Shown: one piece after another, positions 51,343 through 60,296 of the stretch | How the letters are laid out: every line of letters begins with the position of its first letter | How positions within the stretch are numbered: position 1 is the first letter of the stretch | Assembly: GCF_011420305.2 (NCBI RefSeq) | Contig: NZ_CP061769.1 | Coordinates: 3,459,001-3,523,000 of the forward strand | Source of the DNA: Nocardioides ochotonae | GTDB taxonomy: Bacteria > Actinomycetota > Actinomycetes > Propionibacteriales > Nocardioidaceae | Direction of reading: 5' to 3' | DNA: 64,000 bases | Translations under genes and position numbers: made by a program | The notes under the pieces: model-generated | What the model saw: the letters and a program-made list of their open reading frames with translations, nothing else | Databases searched by the model: none | Told to the model about the DNA's origin: nothing

Positions 51343-52215
51343 ATGCGGTTCTCGATCAACACGGCCTTCCTGCCCACCGAGCAGCTCCTCGAGATCGCCC
51401 GGGTGGCCGACGCGCTGGGCTACCACGGCATCGCGGTGCCCGAGCACGTCGTGGACCTCGAGACGCTGCGCACGCCGTACCCCTACACCCCCGACGGACA
51501 ACGGCGCTGGAGCCTGGACGCGCAGTGGCCGGACCCGTGGGTGCTCATCGGCGCCCTCGCCGCGGTGACCACCCGGCTGCGGTTCGTGACCACTGTCTAC
51601 GTGCCCGCGCTGCGTCACCCGCTCACGGTCGCCAAGGCGGTCGGCACCGCGGCCGTGCTCTCCGGCAACCGGGTGGCGCTCGGCGTCGGGATCGGCTGGT
51701 GCGAGGAGGAGTTCGAGCTGCTCGGCCAGGACTTCCGCACCCGCGGCCGTCGTACCGACGAGGCGCTCGCGCTGTGCCGCGCGATGTGGACGCCGGGGAT
51801 GAAGTCCTTCGAGGGCGAGTTCCACTCGGTGCCGCCGCTCGCGATGGAGCCGACCCCCACCGAGCAGCCCCCGATCTACGTCGGCGGGCTCTCCGAGGTC
51901 GCCTTCCGCCGCGCCGCGCGCCACGACGGCTGGGTCGGCGACATGTACCGCACCGACGAGGCGATCGCCCACGCCGCCCGGCTTGCCGAGGTGCGCCGCG
52001 AGCAGGGCCGCGCCGGCGACTTCGAGGTGCTCGTCGCGCTGACCGACGCGTTCCTCCCCGAGCACTTCCGCCGTGCCCGGGAGGGCGGCGTCACCGAGTG
52101 CATGACCATGCCGTGGGCCTACTACCACGGCATGCACGCCACGCTCGCGCAGAAGCTCGAGAGCATGGAGCGCTTCGCCGCCGACGTCATCGCGCCGCTG
52201 GCGGAGGCTGCCTGA
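51343..52215 (+). CDS. LLM class F420-dependent oxidoreductase
   Basis: Encodes 290 aa. MRFSINTAFLPTEQLLEIARVADALGYHGIAVPEHVV, then TRLRFVTTVYVPALRHPLTVAKAVGTAA and VALGVGIGWCEEEFELLGQDF are the luciferase-like barrel with F420-binding loops (TIGR03619-like group). PPIYVGGLSEVAFRRAARHDGWVGD is the typical late segment. Substrate unknown. The KstR-like site over its promoter suggests a role in sterol or related lipid catabolism; this is inference. The message appears leaderless. Confidence 0.92.
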   Translation: MRFSINTAFLPTEQLLEIARVADALGYHGIAVPEHVVDLETLRTPYPYTPDGQRRWSLDAQWPDPWVLIGALAAVTTRLRFVTTVYVPALRHPLTVAKAVGTAAVLSGNRVALGVGIGWCEEEFELLGQDFRTRGRRTDEALALCRAMWTPGMKSFEGEFHSVPPLAMEPTPTEQPPIYVGGLSEVAFRRAARHDGWVGDMYRTDEAIAHAARLAEVRREQGRAGDFEVLVALTDAFLPEHFRRAREGGVTECMTMPWAYYHGMHATLAQKLESMERFAADVIAPLAEAA

Positions 52216-52250
52216 GTCTCAGCCTGCTCCGATCACACCCGAGCGGCGGT

Positions 52251-52378
52251 CACTCCCACTCTCCCCTTAACGAGCGGGAGCCGAACTCCGCTCGTTCCTC
52301 GCTCCACTCACTCCCACTCTCCCCTTAACGAGTGGGAGCTGAGTTCCGCTCGTTCCTCGCTCCACTCACTCCCACTCG
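52251..52378. repeat. 58-bp tandem repeat derived from the end of guaA
   Basis: Two full units, 52251-52308 and 52309-52366, differ at four bases, all transitions. A third begins at 52367 and keeps only its first 12 bases, which are the final codons of guaA. Each unit holds CTCCCACTC-N10-GAGTGGGAG, a 9-base hairpin (in unit 1 one pair becomes G-U in the guaA transcript). Two such hairpins follow guaA and probably end its message. Confidence 0.85.
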
Positions 52379-53940
52379 ATGGTCCCCGGGGGCTTCGACG
52401 TGATGTCGATCGTCACCCGGTTGATCTCCGCCACCTCGTTGGTGATCCGCGTGGAGATGCGCTCCATGACCTCATAGGGCAGGCGCGCCCAGTCGGCCGT
52501 CATCGCGTCCTCGGAGGTGACCGGGCGCAGCACGACGGGGTGGCCGTAGGTGCGGCCGTCGCCCTGGACACCGACCGAGCGGACGTCGGCGAGCAGCACG
52601 ACCGGCATCTGCCAGATCTCGCGGTCCAGGCCGGAGCGGGTCAGCTCCTCGCGGGCGATCAGGTCGGCCTGGCGCAGAATGTCGAGGCGCTCGCGGGTGA
52701 CCTCGCCGATGATCCGGATACCGAGGCCGGGGCCCGGGAACGGCTGGCGCCACACCATCGTGTCGGGCAGCCCGAGCTGCTCGCCGACCGCACGGACCTC
52801 GTCCTTGAACAGCGTGCGCAGCGGCTCGATCAGCTCGAAGTCGAGGTCGTCGGGCAGGCCACCGACGTTGTGGTGGGACTTGATGTTGGAGGTGCCGGCA
52901 CCGCCGCCGGACTCGACCACGTCGGGGTAGAGCGTGCCCTGGACGAGGTAGCCGGTGCCGTGGGCGTCGCCGAACACGCGCACCTGGGCGGCCTCGAAGG
53001 TGCGGATGAACTCGCGGCCGATGATCTTGCGCTTGGTCTCCGGGTCGGTGACCCCGGCCAGCGCGTCGAGGAAGCGCTCCTCGGCGTCGACCACGTCGAG
53101 GGAGTCGAAGACCTCCTCGAAGTCCCGCTTGACCTGGGCGGTCTCGCCGGCGCGCATCATGCCGTGGTCGACGTAGACGCAGGTGAGGCGGTCGCCGATG
53201 GCGCGCTGCACGATCGCGGCGGCCACGGCGGAGTCGACACCACCGGACAGGGCGCAGATCGCGCGACCCTCACCGACCTGCTCGCGGATCAGCTCGACCT
53301 GCTCCTCGACGATGTTGACCATCGTCCAGGTCTGGCGGCAGCCGGCGATGTCGTGGAGGAAGTGCTCGAGGATCTCCTGGCCGTGCTCGGAGTGCAGCAC
53401 CTCGGGGTGCCACTGCACGCCGGCGAAGCCGCGGTCGACGTTCTCGAAGGCGGCGACCGGGGTGTCCGCGGTGGACGCCAGCACGGTGAAGCCCTCCGGC
53501 GCCTGCGCCACGGAGTCGCCGTGCGACATCCACACGTTGTGCTCGACCGGTACGCCGGCGAGCAGGGTGCCCGGCTCGGCGATCGTCACCGGGGTGCGGC
53601 CGTACTCGCGCGCACCGGTGTGCGCGACCTCGCCGCCGAGGCCCTGGGCCATCAGCTGGAAGCCGTAGCACATGCCGAACACGGGAGTGCCGGCCTCGAA
53701 GAGGGCCTGGTCGATCCCGGGCGCGCCCTCGGCGTACACGCTCGAGGGGCCGCCGGACAGGATGATCGCCTTCGGCTTGCGCGCGAGCATCTCCGCCACC
53801 GGCACGGTGTGCGGGACGATCTCGGAGTAGACCCGCGCCTCGCGCACCCGGCGCGCGATCAGCTGGGCGTACTGCGCGCCGAAGTCGACGACCAGGACGA
53901 GGTCGTGGTCGGGCGTCGCCGCCGAAGAAGTCGCAGACAT
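52366..53940 (-). CDS. guaA: GMP synthase (glutamine-hydrolysing)
   Basis: Encodes 524 aa, full length. The class I amidotransferase part has FGMCYGFQ (nucleophile C91) and WHPEV (H178, E180). The ATP-pyrophosphatase part has ALSGGVDS (P-loop, 232-237). The C-terminal dimerisation domain ends KPPGTIEWE. It aminates XMP to GMP in the last step of guanine nucleotide synthesis. The start has no Shine-Dalgarno; TACGAT is at -12 to -7, so guaA seems leaderless. The ChoD-like gene lies upstream on the same strand behind a strong terminator. Confidence 0.97.
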   Translation of the reverse strand: MSATSSAATPDHDLVLVVDFGAQYAQLIARRVREARVYSEIVPHTVPVAEMLARKPKAIILSGGPSSVYAEGAPGIDQALFEAGTPVFGMCYGFQLMAQGLGGEVAHTGAREYGRTPVTIAEPGTLLAGVPVEHNVWMSHGDSVAQAPEGFTVLASTADTPVAAFENVDRGFAGVQWHPEVLHSEHGQEILEHFLHDIAGCRQTWTMVNIVEEQVELIREQVGEGRAICALSGGVDSAVAAAIVQRAIGDRLTCVYVDHGMMRAGETAQVKRDFEEVFDSLDVVDAEERFLDALAGVTDPETKRKIIGREFIRTFEAAQVRVFGDAHGTGYLVQGTLYPDVVESGGGAGTSNIKSHHNVGGLPDDLDFELIEPLRTLFKDEVRAVGEQLGLPDTMVWRQPFPGPGLGIRIIGEVTRERLDILRQADLIAREELTRSGLDREIWQMPVVLLADVRSVGVQGDGRTYGHPVVLRPVTSEDAMTADWARLPYEVMERISTRITNEVAEINRVTIDITSKPPGTIEWE

Positions 53941-53946
53941 GGCCGA

Positions 53947-53952
53947 ATCGTA
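53947..53952 (-). promoter_or_regulatory. Leaderless-type -10 of guaA
   Basis: TACGAT on the minus strand is at -12 to -7 of the guaA ATG at 53940. Confidence 0.55.
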
Positions 53953-53976
53953 CCGGCGTGACGCCCCCGAAAATGC

Positions 53977-54015
53977 ATCAGGGCCCGGCCGGGGAGGGAG
54001 TGGCCGGGCCCTGAT
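53977..54015 (-). terminator. Intrinsic terminator of the gabD2-choD transcript
   Basis: Perfect 14-base arms (53977-53990 and 54002-54015) with an 11-base loop, followed on the minus strand by GCATTTTC. The U-run makes this the most classical terminator in the window. It lies between choD and guaA. The rest of 53953-54182 shows no gene. Confidence 0.85.
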
Positions 54016-54182
54016 CGTCCATGCCCTGTCGGACAGCGCCTGGACACACCGACCCGGCCGCAGGGAGGGAGCCGTGCATGGTCACCGGGTCTGTCCAGGG
54101 CAACGAACCGGACCGCCGGCGGTTACGCCGGGAACGCGAAAGTCGCGGATCCGCGACCGCGGCGCCGCGGCCCGCACCGGTC

Positions 54183-55928
54183 TCAGCTGACGCCCACCAC
54201 CGGCAGCCTCAGCGCGGCCGGCGCGGTCGGCGGCACCGCCGGGTCGCGCGGCGCCACCGGCGCGATGCGGACGTACGCCGCCCCCAGGTCCGGGCGCGGG
54301 TCGGCCTCGCCCTTGTTGGGCCACAGCGACATCGCCCGCTCGGCCTGGGCGGTGATCGTCAGCGACGGGTTGACCCCGAGGTTGGCGGTGACCGCGGAGC
54401 CGTCGGCGATGTGCAGGCCGGGGTGGCCGTAGACGCGCTGGTAGGGGTCGATGACGCCGGTCTCGGGTGAGTCGCCGATCGCGCAGCCGCCGATGAAGTG
54501 CGCGGTCAGCGGGCGGTTGAACTGCTCGCCGATGTTGCCGCCCGGGGTGCCGTTGATGATCCGCGCCATCGCCTTGACGGCGGTGTTCGCCGCCGGGATC
54601 CAGGTGGGGTTCGGGACACCGTGGCCCTGCCGCGAGGTCAGGTAGCGCCGCCGGGTGCCGGGGATGCGCTTGGTGTAGGTGGTGATCGAGTTGTCCAGGC
54701 TCTGCATCACCAGCGCGATCACGGTGCGCTCCGACCAGTGCCGCAGGTCGTAGAGGTCGCGCACGTGGCGGCGCTGCTTCCAGGTCTCGCGCAGCCAGGT
54801 CTGCCAGCGCGGCGCCGGGCCGTCGCCCTCGGTGAGCACCGTCTGCAGCAGCGACATGAAGTTGCTGCCCTTGCCGTAGCGCACCGGCTCGATGTGGGTG
54901 TCGGCGTCGGGGTGGAAGCTGGACGTGATCGCGATGCCCTGGCTGTAGTCGACCTTGGTGTCCGGCGCGATGGCGCCGAGGATCGACTCGGAGTTGGTGC
55001 GCGAGAGGTAGCCCAGCCGCTCGGAGATCTGCGGCAGGTGCCCCTCGTCGCGCATCCGGTGCAGCAGCCGCTGGGTGCCCAGCGCGGAGGCCGCCACCAC
55101 GACCTGCTGGGCGGTGAGCACCCGGCGTGCCGAGCGCCGCCCGGTCTTGGCCTTGGTGAAGCGCACGTGCACGTCGTAGCCGCCGCCGGCCCGCGGCGCG
55201 AGCCGGGTGACGGTGGTCAGCGGCAGCACCTTCACCCCGCGCTGCTCGGCGAGGTAGAGGTAGTTCTTGACCAGGGTGTTCTTGGCGTTGTGCAGGCAGC
55301 CGGTCATGCAGCCGCCGCAGCCGATGCAGGTCTTGCGGTCCGGGCCGGCGCCGCCGAAGTACGGGTCGGCCACCACGTCGCCCGGCTGGTCGCCGGGGCC
55401 GCCGAAGAAGACGCCCACGGGCGTGGGCGCGAAGGTGTCGGCCACGCCCATCTCGGTCGCGACCTTCTCCATCACCTCGTCGGCCGGGGTGCGCAGCGGG
55501 TTCTCGACCACGCCCAGCATCCGCTTCGCCTGGTCGTAGTACGGCGCGAGCTCAGAGCGCCAGTCGGTGATGTGGCTCCACTGCGGGTCGTTGAAGAACG
55601 CCGGCAGCGGCTCGTAGAGCGTGTTGGCGTAGACCAGCGAGCCACCGCCCACCCCGGCGCCCGACACGATCATGCAGTCGCGGATCGCGTCGATGCGCTG
55701 GATGCCGTAGCAGCCGATCTCGGGGCGGAAGAGGTACTTGTCGACCTCGAAGGAGTGCCGGGGCAGGTCCTCGTCGCGGAACCGGGCGCCGGCCTCGAGC
55801 ACCCCGACGCGGTAGCCCTTCTCGCTCAGCCGCAGCGCGGTGACCGAGCCGCCGAAGCCGGACCCGATCACCAGCACGTCGAAGTCGAGCTCCGCGCCCC
55901 CGTCACTGGCACTCTCGCTGCTGCTCAC
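54183..55928 (-). CDS. choD: GMC oxidoreductase, ChoD (cholesterol oxidase)-like
   Basis: Encodes 581 aa, close to mycobacterial ChoD (about 578). FAD motif DVLVIGSGFGGSVTALRL, then GAGVGGGSLVYAN. A cysteine cluster C201-C204-C207-C211 (CIGCGGCMTGC) follows, then the C-terminal HFIGGCAIGDSPETGVIDP and GSAVTANLGVNPSLTITAQAERAM. Whether this family truly oxidises cholesterol is disputed. I chose the GTG at 55928 because GGGGGGA lies 7 bases upstream. A GTG at 55964, overlapping the gabD2 stop (GTGA), would add 12 residues. A location next to guanine-nucleotide genes is also seen for mycobacterial choD. Confidence 0.87.
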   Translation of the reverse strand: MSSSESASDGGAELDFDVLVIGSGFGGSVTALRLSEKGYRVGVLEAGARFRDEDLPRHSFEVDKYLFRPEIGCYGIQRIDAIRDCMIVSGAGVGGGSLVYANTLYEPLPAFFNDPQWSHITDWRSELAPYYDQAKRMLGVVENPLRTPADEVMEKVATEMGVADTFAPTPVGVFFGGPGDQPGDVVADPYFGGAGPDRKTCIGCGGCMTGCLHNAKNTLVKNYLYLAEQRGVKVLPLTTVTRLAPRAGGGYDVHVRFTKAKTGRRSARRVLTAQQVVVAASALGTQRLLHRMRDEGHLPQISERLGYLSRTNSESILGAIAPDTKVDYSQGIAITSSFHPDADTHIEPVRYGKGSNFMSLLQTVLTEGDGPAPRWQTWLRETWKQRRHVRDLYDLRHWSERTVIALVMQSLDNSITTYTKRIPGTRRRYLTSRQGHGVPNPTWIPAANTAVKAMARIINGTPGGNIGEQFNRPLTAHFIGGCAIGDSPETGVIDPYQRVYGHPGLHIADGSAVTANLGVNPSLTITAQAERAMSLWPNKGEADPRPDLGAAYVRIAPVAPRDPAVPPTAPAALRLPVVGVS

Positions 55929-55960
55929 GTCGTGATCCCCCCGTTGGTACGCCGACCCGC

Positions 55961-57580
55961 TCACGGGCGGCCGAGCTTCTTCATCAGGCGCAGGTTGGCC
56001 GTCATGACCTTGCCGTACAGCTCATCGGACATCCCGAGCATCGGGGCGATCCGGATCAGCCGCTGGGTGGCCACCGACTGCGGCTCGGTGTAGCGCAGGA
56101 TCCCCTCGGCGCCCTGGCGCCTGCCCATCCCCGACTGGCGCATGCCGCCCATCGGGCTGTCGATGCTGGCGAAGACCGCACCGAAGGCCTCGTTGACGTT
56201 CACGGTGCCGCAGCGGATCTGGGCCGCCACGGCGCGCCCCCGCGAGCCGTCACGGGTGTAGACCGAGGCGTTGAGGCCGTAGTCCCCCTCGTTGGCGCGG
56301 GCGATCGCATCGGCCTCGTCGTGGAAGCGGTAGATCGAGACGACCGGGCCGAACGTCTCGTGGCCGAAGCAGGTCATGTCGGGGGTGACGTGCTCGAGGA
56401 TCGTCGGCTCGAAGAAGTACGGCCCGAGGTCCGGACGGGCCTTGCCGCCGGCGAGCACCCGCGCGCCCTTGGCGACCGCGTCCTCGACGTGGGCGGTGAC
56501 GGTGTCGAGCTGGGCCTGGCTGATCAGCGGGCCCATGTCGTTGCCCCACTCCAGCGTCGCGCCCAGCGTCATCGCCTGGGTGCGGGCCACGAACCGCTCC
56601 ACGAAGCGGTCGTAGACCTGGTCGGCCACGAAGATCCGCTCGGTGGAGACGCACAGCTGCCCGGAGTTGGAGAACGACGCGCGCACCGCACCCTCCGCGG
56701 CCCGCTCCACGTCGGCGTCGCGCAGCACGAGCAGCGGGTTCTTGCCGCCGAGCTCCAGGGAGCAGCCGATCAGGCGGTCCGCACAGCCGCGCGCGACGAT
56801 CCGGCCGGTCGCGGTGGAGCCGGTGAAGCAGAGGTAGTCGGCGTGCCCGATCACCGCGGTGCCGATCTCGTCGCCGGGGCCGGCCACGACCTGCCACAGG
56901 TCGGCGGGGAACCCGGCCTCCTCGAGCAGCTGGGCGCCGAGCGCCGCGGAGAGCATCGTCTGGGCGTCGGGCTTGATCACCACCGCGTTGCCCGCGGCCA
57001 GCGCCGGCAGCCCGTCGCACAGCGCCATCGTGAACGGGTAGTTCCACGGCGAGATGATGCCGACGACGCCCTTCGGGACCCGGTTGACCTCGACGCGGGT
57101 CAGGCCCGGGACCACGCCGAGCTTGCGCTGGGTGCCGAGGTGCTCACCGGCGGTGCGGCCGTAGTAGCGCGCAGTCAGCGCGATGTGGAGCGGCTCGTCG
57201 AAGGCGTGCTTGCGGGCCTTGCCCGACTCCCACACGATCAGGTCGACGATCTCGTCCTGGCGGTCCAGCACCAGGTCGTGCAGGCGCAGCAGGGCGGCGG
57301 CGCGCTCGGCGACCGGCACCCGGGCCCAGGACTCCTGCGCCCGGCGGGCCCGCGCGAACGCCTCGGCCACGTCGGTGGTGCTCGACTGGGGCACGTGCGC
57401 CAGCGGGGCTCCGTTGAGCGGCGAACGGACCTCGTGGGTGCGTCCGGAGGTGGCCGCGATCCGGCTGGTCAGCGCGCTGACGTAGTCGGGCTCGAGGGCG
57501 TACGACGCGGTCGGGTCGTGCTCGGGGTCGTGCGGGCCCTCGACGAGGGGACCACCGGGCGTGGGGTTCGAAGCGCTCAT
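55961..57580 (-). CDS. gabD2: Succinate-semialdehyde dehydrogenase (GabD2-like ALDH)
   Basis: Encodes 539 aa. [31 protein letters not shown] (general base E276) and NSGQLCVSTER (nucleophile C310) are intact. The extra N-terminal 45 residues and the C-terminal DELYGKVMTANLRLMKKLG match the actinobacterial GabD2 group. It oxidises succinic semialdehyde or a similar aldehyde with NAD(P). The ATG appears leaderless (TACTCT at -12 to -7), and a 9-base inverted repeat overlaps the promoter. It is in an operon with choD. Confidence 0.9.
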   Translation of the reverse strand: MSASNPTPGGPLVEGPHDPEHDPTASYALEPDYVSALTSRIAATSGRTHEVRSPLNGAPLAHVPQSSTTDVAEAFARARRAQESWARVPVAERAAALLRLHDLVLDRQDEIVDLIVWESGKARKHAFDEPLHIALTARYYGRTAGEHLGTQRKLGVVPGLTRVEVNRVPKGVVGIISPWNYPFTMALCDGLPALAAGNAVVIKPDAQTMLSAALGAQLLEEAGFPADLWQVVAGPGDEIGTAVIGHADYLCFTGSTATGRIVARGCADRLIGCSLELGGKNPLLVLRDADVERAAEGAVRASFSNSGQLCVSTERIFVADQVYDRFVERFVARTQAMTLGATLEWGNDMGPLISQAQLDTVTAHVEDAVAKGARVLAGGKARPDLGPYFFEPTILEHVTPDMTCFGHETFGPVVSIYRFHDEADAIARANEGDYGLNASVYTRDGSRGRAVAAQIRCGTVNVNEAFGAVFASIDSPMGGMRQSGMGRRQGAEGILRYTEPQSVATQRLIRIAPMLGMSDELYGKVMTANLRLMKKLGRP

Positions 57581-57581
57581 G

Positions 57582-57625
57582 TACCGAGAGTATGTGACCG
57601 TGGTCTCCGAAACTACCTCTCGGTA
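57582..57625 (-). promoter_or_regulatory. gabD2 promoter with overlapping inverted repeat
   Basis: On the minus strand TACTCT (complement of 57587-57592) lies at -12 to -7 of the gabD2 ATG. TACCGAGAG at 57582-57590 and its complement at 57617-57625 form a 9-base inverted repeat with a 26-base spacer that brackets the promoter core. The distal arm is itself within the small palindrome CTACCTCTCGGTAG. This layout suggests a dimeric repressor bound at two half sites. Further out, TTGACA and TGTCAA (57639-57644, 57658-57663) form another inverted pair. Confidence 0.5.
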
Positions 57626-57677
57626 GGGATCTCCTCCTTTGACACGTCGCGGCGCCCTGTCAATCCCTGTCGATCGC

Positions 57678-59147
57678 TCACGCCGGCTCGGGCGCAGAGG
57701 TGTAGATCGACTTCAGCTCGGTGTACTCCGCGAGCCCCTCGGGTCCGAACTCGCGGCCGATGCCGGAGTCCTTGAAGCCGCCGAAGGGCGCGGCGAAGTC
57801 CATCGTGTAGGTGTTGACGCCGTAGGTGCCGGCGCGCACCCGCCGGGCCACCCCGAGCCCCGCCTCCGGGTCGGCGGTCCACACCGTGCCGGCCAGGCCG
57901 TAGTCGGAGTCGTTGGCGATCCGCACCGCCTCGTCGACCCCGTCGTAGCCGATCACCGACAGGACCGGGCCGAAGATCTCCTCCTGCGCGATCCGCATCC
58001 GGTTGTCGACGTCGGCGAAGACCGTGGGGCGCACGTACCAGCCGCGGTCGACGCCAGCGGGCAGGCCGTTGCCGCCGACGACGAGGCGCGCGCCCTCCTC
58101 CTGGCCCAGGGCGATGTACTTCTCGACGCGCTCCTGCTGGCGGCGGGCGACCATCGGGCCGATCTCCGTCGCCGGATCGCCGGGGTCGCCGACGGCCATG
58201 CCGTCGACGGTCTGAGCCAGCGCCTCAACGACCTCGTCGTAGCGGCTGCGCGGCGCCAGGATCCGGGTCTGGGCCACGCAGGCCTGACCGGAGTTCATCA
58301 ACCCGATGAAGCGCAGCCCCGCCATCGTGGTCTCGAGGTCGGCGTCGTCGAGCACGATGGCGGCCGACTTGCCGCCCAGCTCGAGGCTGACCCGGCGCAG
58401 CCGCTCGCCGCAGACCGCCGCGATCCGGCGCCCCGCGGCGGTCGACCCGGTGAAGGCGACCTTGTCGACGCCGGGGTGCGCGACGAGGTGCTCGCCCACC
58501 TCCCGGCCGGCCGCGACGATGTTGACCACGCCCGCCGGGACGCCGGCCTCGGCGAGCAGCTCGGCCATCAGGTAGGCGTCCAGCGGCGTCTCGGGCGCGG
58601 GCTTGAGCACGACCGTGTTGCCGGCCAGCAGCGCCGGCACGACCTTGGAGATGGTGGTGAACTGCGGGACGTTCCACGGCGGGATCGCCGCGACCACCCC
58701 CAGCGGCTCGCGTCGTACGACGACGTCGGCGCCGAGCACGCCGGGGCGGGTCTCCTCCCAGGCGAAGTCCCGGGCGATGCCGAGGAACGCCTCGATCTGC
58801 ATCCACGGGGCCGGGGACTGGGCGAGCTGGGAGAACGAGATCGGCGAGCCCATCTCGGCGGTGATCACCTCGGCCATCTCCTGCATCCGGGCGGCGTAGA
58901 GCCCGGAGAAGACCTCGAGGACGGCGATCCGCTCCTGCGGCGACATCCGCGGCCACGGCCCCTCGTCGAAGGCACGGCGCGCCGCGGCGACCGCGGCGTC
59001 GATGTCGCCAGCGCTGCCCTCGGGGACCGTGGCCACCACCTGCTCGCTGTGCGGGGAGACCACCTCCAAGGTGGCCGAGGTCGCCGGCGCGGCCCAGCCG
59101 CCGTCGATGAAGAAGGCGTCCCGGTCGAGGGAGCGGTCGAGCGTCAT
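57678..59147 (-). CDS. Aldehyde dehydrogenase (NAD(P)-dependent)
   Basis: Encodes 489 aa. IPPWNVPQFTTISKVVPALLAGN, VSLELGGKSAAIV (E256) and NSGQACVAQTR (C290) are intact, and FGGFKDSGIGREFGPEGLAEYTELKSI closes the protein. The wording fits the AldA/geranial- or steroid-aldehyde type of actinobacteria. The substrate is not known. AGGAGA lies just before the ATG. Last gene of an operon with the phosphotransferase and the unknown protein, behind a KstR-like operator, so an aldehyde from lipid or terpenoid breakdown is a fair guess. Confidence 0.9.
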   Translation of the reverse strand: MTLDRSLDRDAFFIDGGWAAPATSATLEVVSPHSEQVVATVPEGSAGDIDAAVAAARRAFDEGPWPRMSPQERIAVLEVFSGLYAARMQEMAEVITAEMGSPISFSQLAQSPAPWMQIEAFLGIARDFAWEETRPGVLGADVVVRREPLGVVAAIPPWNVPQFTTISKVVPALLAGNTVVLKPAPETPLDAYLMAELLAEAGVPAGVVNIVAAGREVGEHLVAHPGVDKVAFTGSTAAGRRIAAVCGERLRRVSLELGGKSAAIVLDDADLETTMAGLRFIGLMNSGQACVAQTRILAPRSRYDEVVEALAQTVDGMAVGDPGDPATEIGPMVARRQQERVEKYIALGQEEGARLVVGGNGLPAGVDRGWYVRPTVFADVDNRMRIAQEEIFGPVLSVIGYDGVDEAVRIANDSDYGLAGTVWTADPEAGLGVARRVRAGTYGVNTYTMDFAAPFGGFKDSGIGREFGPEGLAEYTELKSIYTSAPEPA

Positions 59148-59174
59148 GGGATCTCCTGGAGCGATGTCGCGGGG

Positions 59175-60296
59175 TCAGGCGCCGGTCGGCGCGACCTGGA
59201 GGAAGTCGGTGAAGCCGCTGGGGTCGTGGCGCCCGATGCAGAAGTGCTCGAAGAGGCCCCAGCCCTCGTGGGTGCGCCCGCCCTCGGTGAGCACGGCGCG
59301 CCCGACGTGGTCGGTGCAGCCGAACATCACCCGCCCCTGTACGGCCGGGTCGGTCAGGTCGTAGGTGACCCGCTCGGTGAACTTCTCGCCCTTCCAGGTG
59401 CCGTGCAGCCAGTCGGGGTCGCCGCCGTACCCGCCACCGACGTGCAGCGGCGCGGCGAGCAGCGAGCTGACCTCGAGCTCCAGGGCCTCCCCCATCGGCG
59501 TGGTGCAGCGGATGGTGGCGCCGGTCGGCGTGCGGCCGCCGGGCGCGTAGTGGATGCGGACCTGCGGCCAGCCGAGCTGCTCGACGCGGCCGTCGGGATG
59601 GATGCGGTGGCAGTCGTTGAGCGTGCGGTAGCCGTCCGGGTCCTCCTGGAGGATCACCACCACCGCGAAGTCCTCGAAGCGCATCGGGACGTAGAGCCAC
59701 CACATGCCCTCGAACGGCGGATCGCTGGGCGCCCCCGCCGGCTCGGCCTCGCCGACCGGGCGGATGCCCCAGGAGCGGTCCCGGGTGCCCACCCAGCGGT
59801 CCGGGGTGACCTCGATGCGCTCGCCGTCGACGCTGAGGTGGCCCTCCCAGGTGCCGACCTGGGCGAAGCGCTGGGCGTCGAGGGTCACCCGCGCCCCGGA
59901 GCGCAGCACGTGCGGGAGCTCCTGGAGCACCGGGAAGGAGCCGGTCCAGGTCAGGTCGGCGGCGATGCCGTCGGTCTCCTCGAGCTCGATGTGCAGCCGC
60001 TCGAGCGGCTCCACGACGTCGAGGCGGTAGCCGCCGACGCGCTGGTGGAGGCGGTCGCCGTCGCACAGGTCGGAGAGGTGGACGGCGGTCTGGCGACCCT
60101 CACGGGCCACCAGCATGAAGGCATCCTTGGTGCCGAGGTTGGGGTAGTAGCCCAGCCCGGTGATCACGAAGATCTCCCCGCTGCGGTCGTGGGCGTTGAA
60201 GTAGGACCGGTCGTAGAAGTTGCGGTCGCTGCTGGCCGGCCAGCCGATCGGCAGCGGCGCCTGGTGCAGCGGGTACTCGTCCAGCGGACCGATCAT
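59175..60296 (-). CDS. Unknown protein with CrtC/AttH-like (hydroxyneurosporene synthase-type) features
   Basis: Encodes 373 aa without signal peptide or membrane helix. Beta-rich, with many Trp, His and Asp: FYDRSYFNAHDRSGEIFVITGLGYYPN-type start, then LTWTGSFPVLQELPHV, DRSWGIRP, MWWLYVPMRFED and a late GWGLFEHFCIGRH. This pattern resembles two-domain lipocalin-like proteins annotated as hydroxyneurosporene synthase-like or DUF7064/DUF7065; I am not certain of the family. Its ATG overlaps the phosphotransferase stop (ATGA), and the ALDH gene follows after 27 bases. The tight coupling implies a step in the same pathway. Confidence 0.75.
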   Translation of the reverse strand: MIGPLDEYPLHQAPLPIGWPASSDRNFYDRSYFNAHDRSGEIFVITGLGYYPNLGTKDAFMLVAREGRQTAVHLSDLCDGDRLHQRVGGYRLDVVEPLERLHIELEETDGIAADLTWTGSFPVLQELPHVLRSGARVTLDAQRFAQVGTWEGHLSVDGERIEVTPDRWVGTRDRSWGIRPVGEAEPAGAPSDPPFEGMWWLYVPMRFEDFAVVVILQEDPDGYRTLNDCHRIHPDGRVEQLGWPQVRIHYAPGGRTPTGATIRCTTPMGEALELEVSSLLAAPLHVGGGYGGDPDWLHGTWKGEKFTERVTYDLTDPAVQGRVMFGCTDHVGRAVLTEGGRTHEGWGLFEHFCIGRHDPSGFTDFLQVAPTGA

